Shown: positions 1 to 8,293 of the stretch, in pieces
Layout of the letters: every line of letters begins with the position of its first letter
Position numbering within the stretch: position 1 is the stretch's first letter
NCBI GenBank assembly: GCA_031279675.1
Contig: JAITIB010000082.1
Span: 1 to 14,574, forward strand
From: Puniceicoccales bacterium
GTDB taxonomy: Bacteria > Verrucomicrobiota > Verrucomicrobiia > Opitutales > UBA953
Length of the DNA stretch: 14,574 nt
Direction: 5' to 3'
The notes under the pieces: generated by a model
Told to the model about the DNA's origin: nothing
What the model saw: the letters and a program-made list of their open reading frames with translations, nothing else
Databases searched by the model: none
Position numbers and translations under genes: made by a program

Positions 1-245
1 AATAATGAAAAAATATCCACACAATCTGCCTTGACGAAACACCGCGTCCCCTCATCCTTTCGCGCGCATATCGAATTTTGGCCATTATTTGGAAAAATTG
101 GACGCGCCGCAGCTTTAACCAAATGTCAGGCTGTCTCCGGCTCCGCCCACGCCCCAGATGGACGTCATTCCAACCGCCCTTTTGTGATTTCATAACGGCC
201 CGCTTGGGCTCTTCTTTTTAACAGTGCGCCATAAGGAGAGACGCC
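1..245. other. Gene-free left edge
   Basis: No credible reading frame is visible on either strand before the stop of the ABC ATPase gene. A TTGACG at 31-36 has no good -10 partner. A short GC hairpin lies near its right end and is listed separately. A metal-transport permease gene might be expected next to the ABC ATPase, but it is not within these bases. Confidence 0.5.
197..219 (+). terminator. Weak terminator-like hairpin
   Basis: GCCC (198-201) and GGGC (206-209) form a 4-bp stem around GCTT, followed by the T-rich tract CTCTTCTTTTT. The T-tract follows the stem only on the plus strand, yet no plus-strand gene is seen upstream. It therefore does not obviously serve the minus-strand ABC gene ending at 246. 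The stem is short and the call is weak. Confidence 0.2.
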
Positions 246-974
246 CTAACCGTTTTCCCCGTCCGTTGCGCATGTGCAGGAATGCAGGGTTTCAATGCGC
301 CCGTCCTTGATTTGGAGAACCAGGTCAAAGCGTTTTTCCACGTCGGAATGCTCATGCGTTGCCATGACAACCGTCAGCGAGCGCCCGGGATCATTTCCAA
401 GAAAATCATCAAGGATGCGCCGGTTCTCCGTGTCCAAGCCGGTGAAGGGTTCGTCCAGCAAAAGAATCTTCGCCTCCTGGCACAGCGCGCGCGCAATGAG
501 CACACGCTGTTGCTGCCCTCCGGAAAGGGCGTGGAGTGGGCGCGATGCCAGCTCGCCCAAACCCAACCGGCACAATGCCGCATCGGCCTTGCCGCGATCC
601 GCCCGGCACGGGCGGCGAAACACGCCCAGATGCGGATACCGGCCTGCCAATACCGCCTGCCGAACCATCACCGGGAAATGCCATTCGATGAGGTGGCGTT
701 GGGCAAGATAGGCGACACGCGGATTGCCGCAGGCTGCCACGGCGCCCTCGATGCGGACTTCCCCTTCCACTGGCGGGAGCAGTCCCGCCAATGTCTTTAA
801 CAAGGTTGATTTGCCCGTCCCATTGGCACCGACCAGCGCGGCGCGGCAGCCATGCGGAACACGCAATGTGATGTGTTCGAGCACGGGACAAGACGCCCCT
901 CGCGGAGCGACGGAGACATCCACGGCCTCAATGGCGGGTGCGGGCAGGGTTCGATTATCGAGACGGGGCGCCAT
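246..974 (-). CDS. Metal-type (Mn/Zn-like) ABC transporter ATP-binding protein
   Basis: A 242-residue ABC ATPase that would power import across the inner membrane. Visible motifs are Walker A GANGTGKST (49-57), Q-loop Gln in LAQR (about 92), signature LSGGQQQR (150-157), Walker B ILLLDEP (170-176) and the H-loop THEH (His 207). The stretch after the Q-loop (WHFPVMV, then AGRYPHLG and FRRP) is typical of the manganese/zinc/iron-chelate family (ZnuC/MntB/SitB type). Substrate is inferred from this only. The start is either ATG at 974 or GTG at 986, the latter directly abutting the glnS stop; ATG is preferred. It lies 12 bases after glnS on the same strand and is probably cotranscribed. No permease or binding-protein gene is in the window, so its partners are unseen. 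Confidence 0.85.
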   Translation of the reverse strand: MAPRLDNRTLPAPAIEAVDVSVAPRGASCPVLEHITLRVPHGCRAALVGANGTGKSTLLKTLAGLLPPVEGEVRIEGAVAACGNPRVAYLAQRHLIEWHFPVMVRQAVLAGRYPHLGVFRRPCRADRGKADAALCRLGLGELASRPLHALSGGQQQRVLIARALCQEAKILLLDEPFTGLDTENRRILDDFLGNDPGRSLTVVMATHEHSDVEKRFDLVLQIKDGRIETLHSCTCATDGENG

Positions 975-986
975 AAAAGAAAACAC

Positions 987-2711
987 TCAGGAAACGGCCT
1001 TGGCCCAAGAGTCTTTCAATGTCACCGTGCGGTTGAAAACCGGGGCGCCGGGCTTGCTGTCCCTGGCATCGGCGACGAAATACCCGATGCGTTCGAACTG
1101 CACGCGCGTCCCGGCGGGGATTTCCGCAAGCGAAGGCTCCACGTATCCGGTGACTGTCTTGAGAGAGTCGGGGTTGAGATGGGAACGCCAGTCCTCTCCA
1201 TCACTTTCGTCCCCCGGATTTTCCTTGGTAAAAAGACGGTCGTAGAGGCGGATCTCCGAGGCGACCGCATGAGAGGCGGAAACCCAGTGCAGCGTGCCCT
1301 TGACCTTGCGCCCGTCAGGGGCATCGCCACCGCGCGTGGCGGGATCGTAAGTGCAATGCACGGCGGTGACGCACCCCGCAGGGTCCTTTTCAACACCGGT
1401 GCAGGTGACGAAATAGCCCCAACGCAGCCGCACCTCCCGCCCGGGGGCGAGGCGGAAAAATTTCCTTGGGGCATCCTCCATGAAATCCTCGTGCTCGATG
1501 TAGAGTTCGCGGGAAAAGGGGATTTTGCGCGTGCCGGCGGCGGGATCCTCGGGATTGTTCACGGCATCAAGCCACTCGCACTGTCCCGCCGGATAATTGT
1601 CTATGATGAGCCGCAATGGATTGAGCACCGCCATGACGCGCGGTGACGTCCTGTTAAGGTCATCGCGAATGGCGTGCTCAAGCAGGGCCACATCAGTGAG
1701 GCTGTTGAACTTGGTGACACCAACAAGCTCGCAAAACTTGCGGATGGCGGCAGGGGTGTAGCCCCGTCGGCGGAAACCGCAAAGGGTTGGCATGCGCGGG
1801 TCGTCCCACCCGTTGACACGGCCCTCGGTCACGAGCTCAAGCAGCTTCCGTTTGCTCATCACCGTGTAGGTGAGGTTGAGACGGGCGAACTCAATCTGGC
1901 GCGGTTTTGCCGGAACATCCACGTTCTGGATGAGCCAGTCGTAGAACGGACGGTGCACCTCAAACTCAAGAGTGCAGATGGAGTGGGTGATGTGCTCGAT
2001 CGCATCCTCAAGCGGATGCGCGAAATCATACATCGGGTAAATGCACCACTCAGTGCCGGTGTTGTGATGCGCGGCCTTGCGGATGCGGTAAAGAACGGGG
2101 TCGCGCATGTGCATGTTGGGCGAGGCAAGATTTATCCTGGCGCGAAGCACGGCGGCGCCCTCGTCGTAATGCCCGTCGCGCATCCGGGCAAACTCGGACA
2201 GATTCTCGGCAATGGAACGGTCGCGCCACGGGCTGGGAGTGGCGGGCACGGCTGGCGTGCCGCGATAATCATGCATTTGCTCCGCGGTAAGGTGGCAAAC
2301 ATAGGCAAGCCCTTTGTTGACAAGCTGCACGGCATATTCATGCATCCGCGCAAAGTAACCGGAGGCTTGGTAGGAATGCGCCCCCCAGTCGAAACCAAGC
2401 CAGCGGATGTCCTCCCTGATGGCGTTCACATACTCGATCGTCTCCTTTGTGGGATTGGTGTCATCCATGCGCAGGTGGCATTGCCCCCCGTATTCCAGGG
2501 CGAGGCCAAAATTGAGGCAGATCGACTTGGCATGCCCGATGTGGAGGTAACCGTTAGGCTCCGGAGGAAACCGCGTCGCGATGGTGGAATGCCTGCCGCT
2601 GGCAAGATCGTCGTCAATAATCTGCCGGATAAAATGCCGGTGCAACGGCGCGGGCGCCGCACCCTCCGAAGGACTGCTGCCGGTGGCAGGAAAAGAACTC
2701 TCGATTGACAT
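987..2711 (-). CDS. glnS: Glutaminyl-tRNA synthetase
   Basis: A cytoplasmic class I aminoacyl-tRNA synthetase that charges tRNA(Gln) with glutamine directly. The protein is 574 residues, close to the E. coli enzyme (about 554). The conserved FIRQIIDDDLASG N-terminus (27-39) precedes the PPEPNGYLHIGHAKS block with HIGH at 57-60. The KMSKS-type loop is VMSKRKL (284-290). CIYPMYDFAHPLEDAIEHIT and WDDPRMPT, also hallmarks of GlnRS, lie between and after these. The frame is open back to a TTG at 2774, but ATG at 2711 is chosen because the homologous part begins soon after it. No Shine-Dalgarno is seen. It follows the ridA-like gene by 68 bases and is nearly contiguous with the ABC ATPase gene. Its presence implies the organism need not depend on the GatCAB route for Gln-tRNA. 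Confidence 0.96.
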   Translation of the reverse strand: MSIESSFPATGSSPSEGAAPAPLHRHFIRQIIDDDLASGRHSTIATRFPPEPNGYLHIGHAKSICLNFGLALEYGGQCHLRMDDTNPTKETIEYVNAIREDIRWLGFDWGAHSYQASGYFARMHEYAVQLVNKGLAYVCHLTAEQMHDYRGTPAVPATPSPWRDRSIAENLSEFARMRDGHYDEGAAVLRARINLASPNMHMRDPVLYRIRKAAHHNTGTEWCIYPMYDFAHPLEDAIEHITHSICTLEFEVHRPFYDWLIQNVDVPAKPRQIEFARLNLTYTVMSKRKLLELVTEGRVNGWDDPRMPTLCGFRRRGYTPAAIRKFCELVGVTKFNSLTDVALLEHAIRDDLNRTSPRVMAVLNPLRLIIDNYPAGQCEWLDAVNNPEDPAAGTRKIPFSRELYIEHEDFMEDAPRKFFRLAPGREVRLRWGYFVTCTGVEKDPAGCVTAVHCTYDPATRGGDAPDGRKVKGTLHWVSASHAVASEIRLYDRLFTKENPGDESDGEDWRSHLNPDSLKTVTGYVEPSLAEIPAGTRVQFERIGYFVADARDSKPGAPVFNRTVTLKDSWAKAVS

Positions 2712-2779
2712 AGGAAAACGCGGACTTTGCCCCGAACCATCCCTCGCGACAAGCGGGGAAATGCGCAAAAACAAGCCCC

Positions 2780-3247
2780 TCAGTCACGCGCCTCGACAAC
2801 AACCGCGATTTCCACCGAGGCATCCAACGGCAAGCCATTGACCGAGACAGCCGTGCGTGCGTGACGTCCCGCATCGCCAAAAACCGCGAGGAACAACTCC
2901 GAGGCCCCGTTGATGATCCGCGGGCTGTCGGCAAACGCGTCCACACCATTGACAAACCCTCCCACGGACACCACGCAAGCCACATTGTCCAACGCCCCCA
3001 ACGCCACCTTGATGTTTGCCAGCGTGTTGAGAGCGCACAAACGGGCGGCGGCATACCCCCGGCGAAGGCCGGCCTCATCCGGGGAGATTTTTCCTGTGAA
3101 CGCCACCTTGCCCCCCTCAAGAGGAAGCGTGCCCGACAGGAAAAGCAAGCGCCCCGCGCGCACAAACGGCACGTAGGCGCCCGCGGCGGCAGGCGGCGGC
3201 GGCAGCTCCAGCCCGAGTTCCAAAAGTTTTTTTTCGCAAACGCTCAT
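2780..3247 (-). CDS. RidA/YjgF/UK114-family protein
   Basis: A 155-residue protein of the Rid family, whose best-known members deaminate reactive enamine/imine intermediates made by PLP enzymes. It matches the longer subgroup that begins with KLLELGLELPPPP and continues LLFLSGTLPLEGG (34-46). GFVNGVDAF (97-105) and the C-terminal HARTAVSVNGLPLDASVEI (129-147) follow. The Arg in HARTAV corresponds to the substrate-binding arginine (Arg105) of active RidA enzymes, so deaminase activity is plausible. The reading frame stays open far upstream on the antisense of the endonuclease gene, but homology starts at ATG 3247. It is the first gene of the apparent ridA-glnS-ABC minus-strand cluster. No Shine-Dalgarno is visible. 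Confidence 0.9.
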   Translation of the reverse strand: MSVCEKKLLELGLELPPPPAAAGAYVPFVRAGRLLFLSGTLPLEGGKVAFTGKISPDEAGLRRGYAAARLCALNTLANIKVALGALDNVACVVSVGGFVNGVDAFADSPRIINGASELFLAVFGDAGRHARTAVSVNGLPLDASVEIAVVVEARD

Positions 3248-3379
3248 GGGGAAAACAGAAAAACGTTGCCGCGAAGACGCACGAAAAACGCGACCGGCGC
3301 AATGCCATAAGACGCGCACCCGGGAGAAATTGCGCTTATCAACGCCCGCAAACCCGGCAGACTCCCCGTCCCGTTTTTT

Positions 3380-4387
3380 ATGAGGAAAAAGAAAACCGCC
3401 AGTTCCAACGCCACCTCGCGGCGCCGCCGATTCAACCCGTTCAAGCTCAACCCGCGCCGCCTGCTCGCGTTCGGCGCGCTCGTGTTCGCAACCGGCGGCG
3501 GGCTGTTCACGTGGCACCATTTCGCGCCACAGGAAACGCGCGACCAAATCGAAAGCGTCACGCTCAACGTCCTCGACCTTGTGCGCGAAAGCGAGCTTGC
3601 GCCAGCCGAGCTCGTATTCTGGCTCGACCTCGTCGCCGACAACATCCCGCTCACCCGTGGCAATGTTGTGGCCCCCGGCATCAAACTCGCCGGCACCGGG
3701 CACTCCCTCGGCGGGCTGCCCGCCGCCGCGCAACCCCTCACGGCACTTCGCAACACGGGATATTTCGCCGGTTATGACGAAAGAAGGAAAAATCCCGCGT
3801 GGGTGGCCTACAAGGTTTTCCAGCCGCGCCACCCGCCCAGCCCGCGCCCCGAAGGATTTGAGTCCGACGAACGCACAACGGCGAGGATTGAAAGCGCCCT
3901 GTACGCGCACTCGGGTTTTGACCGCGGGCACCTCGCGCCCAATCGGGCGATCGCCCTCTGCTACGGACGCGAGGCGCAGCGCGAGACCTTTCGCATGAGC
4001 AACGTCGTCCCCCAGAAACACGGGCTCAACGCCGGTTTTTGGGAGGCGATGGAACGGCGCATCATGGATCGCTACACACGGCGCTACGAAAACGTCTGGG
4101 TGCTCTGCGGGCCGATTTACGACACGGCAAAAGCCCCCCGATTGATCCGGGGAAAAATCGCCGTCCCCGACGCCTTTTACCTCATCATTGCCGAGCAATC
4201 GAGCGGGGGCATTCGCGCGCAAGCGTTCAACATCCCGCACCAGGCGATCAAAAAAAACGCCGACCCGACACCTTACCTCACCAGCATCCGCGACATCGAG
4301 CGACGCACGGGGCTGGACTTCTTCCCGGATCTGCCCGGGCCAAATCAGGACGCGCTCGAAACGCACCCTTCCAAGCGCGCATGGTGA
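3380..4387 (+). CDS. Membrane-anchored DNA/RNA non-specific endonuclease (NUC family)
   Basis: A 335-residue nuclease of the Serratia-nuclease (beta-beta-alpha metal) superfamily, which cuts DNA and RNA with Mg2+. A basic N-terminus (KKK, RRRR) precedes one hydrophobic segment (about 30-45), so the enzyme is probably anchored with its catalytic domain outside the cytoplasm. The catalytic motif DRGH is at 181-184 within GFDRGHLAPNRA. The metal-site block reads SNVVPQ (207-212) and then LNAGFW with Asn217, followed by Glu225. These match DRGH, Asn119 and Glu127 of the Serratia enzyme, so it should be active. The ATG at 3380 is the only sensible start and has no Shine-Dalgarno. The stop TGA overlaps an ATG of the next gene in ATGGTGA, suggesting translational coupling. 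A role in nucleic-acid scavenging is inference. Confidence 0.9.
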   Translation: MRKKKTASSNATSRRRRFNPFKLNPRRLLAFGALVFATGGGLFTWHHFAPQETRDQIESVTLNVLDLVRESELAPAELVFWLDLVADNIPLTRGNVVAPGIKLAGTGHSLGGLPAAAQPLTALRNTGYFAGYDERRKNPAWVAYKVFQPRHPPSPRPEGFESDERTTARIESALYAHSGFDRGHLAPNRAIALCYGREAQRETFRMSNVVPQKHGLNAGFWEAMERRIMDRYTRRYENVWVLCGPIYDTAKAPRLIRGKIAVPDAFYLIIAEQSSGGIRAQAFNIPHQAIKKNADPTPYLTSIRDIERRTGLDFFPDLPGPNQDALETHPSKRAW

Positions 4388-5205
4388 CCATGCCCTCCGG
4401 AACCATTGCTGCCATGATGAAACGCCCGCCGATCATCCATGTTGAGAATCTCCGCGTCGAACGCGAACGCACCATTTTGCGCCATGTCAACTGGACCATG
4501 CGACGGGGCGAAAACTGGGTCATCCTCGGCGCAAACGGCTCTGGGAAAACCAGCCTGCTGAAAGTGCTCACGGGATACCTTGCGGAAACGCGCGGACACA
4601 TCACCATCGCCAACGCCACCCGGGGCGCCGATGACTGGCGCGAATTGCGCAAGCGCGTCGGCCTCGTCACCCACGCGCTGGGCCGGATGATCGAGCCGGA
4701 CGAGCCCGCCATCGCCGTCGTCGCCGGCGGGCGCGAGGCCCGGCTCAACCTTTGGAAAACACCGGGCGGCATCCAGCGCCGCGCCGCGCTCGCACTCATG
4801 CGACGGACGCAGTGCGCGCGGCTGGCGGGGCAGCCGTGGAAAACGCTCTCGCAAGGCGAACGCCAGCGCGTGCTGATCGCGCGCGCGCTTCACAGCGGGC
4901 TGGATGTCCTGATTTTGGACGAGCCGTGCGCCGGGCTCGATCCCGTCTGCCGCGAGCATTTTTTGAACATGCTCCCCCGCCTTGCCTCGGGAACACGCGC
5001 GGCGGTGCCGCTGGTGTTGGTGACCCACCATGTCGAGGAAATCATGCCGTGCTTCACGCATGTCCTGATGTTGCGCAAGGGACGTGTTCTCGCCTCCGGG
5101 GAAATTGCGACAACCTTGACCGCGCAAAACCTCTCCACGCTTTTTGACGCGGAAATCACCCTGGGGAAAAAACAGGGCCGCTTTGCGCTGGACGTCCGCG
5201 TTTGA
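4381..5205 (+). CDS. ModF/YlmA-like ABC ATP-binding protein
   Basis: A 274-residue single ABC domain. Walker A is GANGSGKT (50-57), signature LSQGERQR (156-163), Walker B VLILDEP (176-182) and the H-loop is VTHH (214-217). The usual Q-loop glutamine is not evident: the strand reads RVGLVTHAL (92-100), as in ModF/YlmA-like proteins, which often stand alone without a permease gene. EEIMPCFTHVLMLRKG near the C-terminus also fits that group. Function is unknown; a transport role is not demonstrated. Starts are possible at 4381 (overlapping the endonuclease stop), 4390, 4414 or 4417. The ABC fold begins near PPIIHVENL, so 4414/4417 would also give a complete domain. It ends 19 bases from the convergent pfk gene. 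Confidence 0.85.
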   Translation: MVTMPSGTIAAMMKRPPIIHVENLRVERERTILRHVNWTMRRGENWVILGANGSGKTSLLKVLTGYLAETRGHITIANATRGADDWRELRKRVGLVTHALGRMIEPDEPAIAVVAGGREARLNLWKTPGGIQRRAALALMRRTQCARLAGQPWKTLSQGERQRVLIARALHSGLDVLILDEPCAGLDPVCREHFLNMLPRLASGTRAAVPLVLVTHHVEEIMPCFTHVLMLRKGRVLASGEIATTLTAQNLSTLFDAEITLGKKQGRFALDVRV

Positions 5206-5228
5206 GGTGGCGTCCCGCCAGCGCTCAA
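5202..5228. terminator. Shared hairpin between convergent genes
   Basis: TTGAG (5202-5206) pairs with CTCAA (5224-5228), and TGGCG (5208-5212) pairs with CGCCA (5216-5220) around TCC, separated by a small internal loop. The stop codons of both convergent genes sit in the outer stem. Neither strand has a T-tract after it, so efficiency as an intrinsic terminator is doubtful. Confidence 0.35.
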
Positions 5229-6328
5229 TCGCCGAAGCAAATGTTGATGCTCCTGGCAACGTTGACGAGATCGCTCCGCGGATCGACACGCTTGAGCTGG
5301 CGAGTTGCCTCGGCGAGGGGGACGCTTGACAGGCGCCCGTTTTGCAACGCGGCCATGCGTCCGAACTCCCCGGCCTTTACCATTTCAAAAGCCTTGACGC
5401 CGTATTGGGCGGACAGGATCCGGTCGTAGGCCGCCGGCGTCCCGCCGCGTTGCACGTGGCCGAGAATGGTGCTGCGGATGCTCGCGGTCTCGCCGGTCCG
5501 CTTAAGCTCGCTGGCAAAACGTTCCGCGGCCCCGGTAAGCTTGGCGCTGATGTTTGCGTGCGTCTGCGCGCTCACGCACGGTGCCCCGCCTTGGGGCATG
5601 GCGCCCTCGGCAACAATGGCGACGGCGAAACATTTTCCGTTCCCGTTGTCGAATCTCCTGTCGAGGAATTTCCGGATGCACGCGATGTCGTAGGGGATCT
5701 CAGGGATGAGGCAGATTTCCGCGCCCCCGGCAATCGCCGCGTGCAGGGCGATCCAGCCGGAGTGCTTGCCCATGACCTCAAGGATCTGGATGCGGTTGTG
5801 GCTCTCGGCAGTGCTCACAAGCCGGTCGAGCGCCTCGGTGGCGATGTCCACCGCGGTTTGAAAGCCAAAGGTGACGTCGGTGGCGTCAAGATCGTTGTCG
5901 ATTGTCTTGGGGATGCCGATGACGGGGAGCCCTTTTTCAAAAAGACGCAGGGACATTTTTTGCGAGCCGTCCCCGCCAATATTGACGACGGCCTCAAAGC
6001 CCAGCTCCCCGCAAAGGGCGACCATTTCGTCCGAACGGTCCAGATAGACGATGGTGCCGTCGGGGTTGTGGACCGGCCAGTTGAACGGGCCGGACTCCTT
6101 GGTGGTGCCGATGAGGGTGCCACCCTTGACATGGATGCCGGAAACGCACTGACGGTCGAGCTTGCGCAAGCGCCGCGGGGTTCCGAGAAGGCCGTTGAAG
6201 GACTGGAGGCTCGCCCACACTTCCCAGCCGGCCTCGGCGGTGGCGCGTTTGACAAAGGCGCGCAGGACGGCGTTGAGCCCGGGACAGTCCCCGCCACTGG
6301 TGGCGACAAGTATTTTCTTTGTTTTCAC
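5225..6328 (-). CDS. pfkA: 6-phosphofructokinase (ATP-type prediction)
   Basis: A 367-residue group A phosphofructokinase that phosphorylates fructose 6-phosphate to fructose 1,6-bisphosphate in glycolysis. The N-terminus has TSGGDCPGLNA (10-20). The phosphate-donor site reads GGDGS (118-122), and the catalytic loop PKTIDND (140-146) contains the base Asp144. Later come MGKHSGW and a VQRGGTP block. Gly121 (equivalent to E. coli Gly104) points to ATP rather than pyrophosphate, while Lys141 (equivalent to Gly124) is the residue found in PPi-enzymes and in some ATP-enzymes. ATP use is therefore predicted but not certain. The start is GTG at 6328; the MKTKKILVATSGGD N-terminus fits the family. 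It diverges from hom and converges on the ABC gene. Confidence 0.93.
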   Translation of the reverse strand: MKTKKILVATSGGDCPGLNAVLRAFVKRATAEAGWEVWASLQSFNGLLGTPRRLRKLDRQCVSGIHVKGGTLIGTTKESGPFNWPVHNPDGTIVYLDRSDEMVALCGELGFEAVVNIGGDGSQKMSLRLFEKGLPVIGIPKTIDNDLDATDVTFGFQTAVDIATEALDRLVSTAESHNRIQILEVMGKHSGWIALHAAIAGGAEICLIPEIPYDIACIRKFLDRRFDNGNGKCFAVAIVAEGAMPQGGAPCVSAQTHANISAKLTGAAERFASELKRTGETASIRSTILGHVQRGGTPAAYDRILSAQYGVKAFEMVKAGEFGRMAALQNGRLSSVPLAEATRQLKRVDPRSDLVNVARSINICFGD

Positions 6329-6376
6329 GGCGCACAGCTATCTGCGCACATGACCATCCGTGACAATCCATATCAT

Positions 6377-6420
6377 CCGGGCGCGGCAAGCCGCGCGCGC
6401 CAGTTAAAAGTTGCGCCCGG
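6377..6420 (+). promoter_or_regulatory. Structured hom leader with competing hairpins
   Basis: CCGGGCGC (6377-6384) is exactly complementary to GCGCCCGG (6413-6420). The same first arm can instead form a tight hairpin, GCGCGG (6381-6386) with CCGCGC (6391-6396) around CAAG. The two structures exclude each other. This lies 43 bases upstream of the hom start. It does not match any riboswitch consensus I recognise, and chance pairing is easy in such GC-rich DNA. Confidence 0.25.
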
Positions 6421-6463
6421 GGAACGCCGCCGGCAAAGGTCGCCGTGTTCAGTCAACGCACTC

Positions 6464-7810
6464 ATGAGCATACCAACAAGTAGCAACACTCTCAAGGCGG
6501 GACTCGGCATCGTCGGGTTTGGCACCGTGGGGCAGGGCGTGTGGAAGCACCTCGCCGCCACCAAGAAAAACATGGAAAACCGGCTGGGGGTCAAAATTGA
6601 ACTCATCGGGGTGTGCGTGCGAAACCCGGACAGGCAACGCGAGGTGAGGATCCCGCGCACCGCGATTCACACCGACCCGTGCAAGCTCGTTGACGACCCG
6701 CGCGTGAACATCGTCTGTGAACTCATGGGGGGGACGACGCTGGCGCGCGAGGTGACGCTGCGCGCGCTACGACTCGGCAAAGTGGTTGTGTCGGCAAACA
6801 AGGCGCTTGTTTGCGAGCACGGCGCGGAGATTTTCAAAACCGTGAGCAAGTGTGGCGGGCAATACTTCTTTGAGGCGAGCGTGGCGGGCGGCATCCCCAT
6901 CATCAAGTCGTTGCGCGAGGGGCTCGTGGCGAACCGTTTCTCGGAAATCGCCGGCATCATCAACGGCACCTGCAACTATCTCCTCACGCGCATGGAAAAA
7001 GAGGGGCTCTCCTACGAAACCGTCCTCAAGGACGCGCGCCGACTCGGTTATGTGGAGGCGGATGAATCGCTCGATCTTGACGGCGTGGATGCCTACCACA
7101 AGGCGGTGATCCTCGCCTTTCTCGCGCATGGGAAATGGGTGCCGCGCAAGAACACACTCGTCGAAGGCATCCGTGCGGTGACGCTGGAGGACATTCAGCG
7201 CGCGCTCGACTTCGGCTACCGCATCAAGCACGTCGCGGTCATCCGGCGCGATTTTGCCAAGGGCCACATGACCCTCGGCGTGTATCCCGCGCTCATTCCC
7301 CTGGACAAGGTGCTCGCACGCGTGGACGGTGTTTACAACGGCATCTCGCTCACAGGTGACGTCGTCGGCACGACAACGCTCGTGGGGCGCGGCGCGGGGC
7401 AGGACGCCACCGCAAGCGCGGTCATAGGTGACATTGTTGACGCGATCCGCACGCTCAAGGGGGCGGCGTTCAAGTTTCTCACCCGGACGGACCTCGATTT
7501 TTACACGGCGTTGGGGCAGACCATGCGCATGGCGACGCCGGACGAAATCCAGTCCCAGTTTTACCTGCGGTTCTCGTTGCGCGACGAGAGCGGCGTCTCG
7601 GCGGAGGTTTACCGCATTTTGGCGGAGGAAAAAATCTCCGTCGCCCGCGTAATCCAATACGAGCACGCGGGGACGCGCCGCGGCACGCACACGCTCTCCA
7701 CCTACCCGGTTTCCGAGGCGTCAATGGAGCGCGCGCTGCGCAAATTGCGCAAACTGCGCACAGTGCTGGAGACGCCTCTGGTGCTGCGCATCCTTTCCCC
7801 CGAGAATTAG
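6464..7810 (+). CDS. hom: Homoserine dehydrogenase
   Basis: A 448-residue NAD(P)-dependent homoserine dehydrogenase, which reduces aspartate semialdehyde to homoserine for threonine and methionine synthesis. The nucleotide-binding motif is GIVGFGTVGQG (15-25). ANKALVCEHG (111-120), IAGIINGTCNYLLT (162-175) and the catalytic block GVDAYHKAVI (207-216) follow. A C-terminal ACT domain (about 366-445, starting FYLRFSLRDESGV) suggests feedback control by an amino acid, classically threonine. Length fits the monofunctional type (B. subtilis about 433), with no aspartokinase fused. The frame stays open far upstream through the antisense of pfk, but ATG 6464 is the start because the Rossmann fold begins 12 residues later. 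The leader carries competing hairpins. Confidence 0.95.
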   Translation: MSIPTSSNTLKAGLGIVGFGTVGQGVWKHLAATKKNMENRLGVKIELIGVCVRNPDRQREVRIPRTAIHTDPCKLVDDPRVNIVCELMGGTTLAREVTLRALRLGKVVVSANKALVCEHGAEIFKTVSKCGGQYFFEASVAGGIPIIKSLREGLVANRFSEIAGIINGTCNYLLTRMEKEGLSYETVLKDARRLGYVEADESLDLDGVDAYHKAVILAFLAHGKWVPRKNTLVEGIRAVTLEDIQRALDFGYRIKHVAVIRRDFAKGHMTLGVYPALIPLDKVLARVDGVYNGISLTGDVVGTTTLVGRGAGQDATASAVIGDIVDAIRTLKGAAFKFLTRTDLDFYTALGQTMRMATPDEIQSQFYLRFSLRDESGVSAEVYRILAEEKISVARVIQYEHAGTRRGTHTLSTYPVSEASMERALRKLRKLRTVLETPLVLRILSPEN

Positions 7811-7834
7811 ACGGCGGCAGACGGTACCGCGCCC

Positions 7835-8293
7835 CTACTCGCCACGCCGGGGCTTGCGCTCCATGGGAATGACATTGTCGGTGCGCAGGAAGAAAACCGC
7901 CTCCTTGGTCTTCACCCAAACCTTTTGCTCCTTGAGGATCTTCGCCGGCACGTGCTCGCACACCTCGCCAAGCTGCTGGACCGGCAGGCGGCGCCCCTTC
8001 TTTGTCACGTTATACTCGTAGCCCGCGCGGATGAGCTTCTCGGCGGCGGTGTAAACACTCTCCTCCTCCGGGATTTGCACAATCCATCCCGTGAACTCCC
8101 TGCCTTCCAGCTCGCCATCGGGATCGCTCAGGATGGCGACGTATTGTTTTTTCACTGGCGGCTCCTTTTCATTGTCTTCCAGGATGGCGTCCTGCTCCTG
8201 GTTGATGTCCTCCATGATGCGGGCAATCGTGCGCACGTCTATTTCGTTCCGCTGGAGGACAAGCTTGAGAATGTCTATGTCAATTTTTGCCAT
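7835..8293 (-). CDS. Conserved-looking hypothetical protein
   Basis: A 152-residue, highly charged protein that I do not recognise. The N-terminal third (MAKIDIDILK to about residue 45) is acidic and predicted helical. A middle block (about 48-90) reads QYVAILSDPDGEL then FTGWIVQIPEEES and TAAEKLIRAGYEYN, like a small alpha/beta domain. The C-terminus is basic (RKPRRGE). There is no signal peptide, membrane segment or catalytic motif. Codon use looks like that of neighbouring core genes, so it is probably real. The frame extends upstream to 8407, but ATG 8293 starts the well-behaved part and no other plausible start lies just before it. It is convergent with hom and divergent from nusA. Confidence 0.7.
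   Translation of the reverse strand: MAKIDIDILKLVLQRNEIDVRTIARIMEDINQEQDAILEDNEKEPPVKKQYVAILSDPDGELEGREFTGWIVQIPEEESVYTAAEKLIRAGYEYNVTKKGRRLPVQQLGEVCEHVPAKILKEQKVWVKTKEAVFFLRTDNVIPMERKPRRGE

Noticed and set aside
31..59. Sigma70-like promoter at the left edge (TTGACG)
   Set aside because: The hexamer 17 bases downstream is ATCCTT, a poor -10, and no gene follows on that strand.
3248..4366. In-frame upstream extension of the RidA-like gene to 528 residues
   Set aside because: It reads the antisense of the endonuclease gene. The RidA fold is complete from ATG 3247.
5342..6463. In-frame upstream extension of hom that would give an 822-residue protein
   Set aside because: The extension is the antisense of pfk and has no homology. 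The homoserine dehydrogenase fold begins just after ATG 6464.
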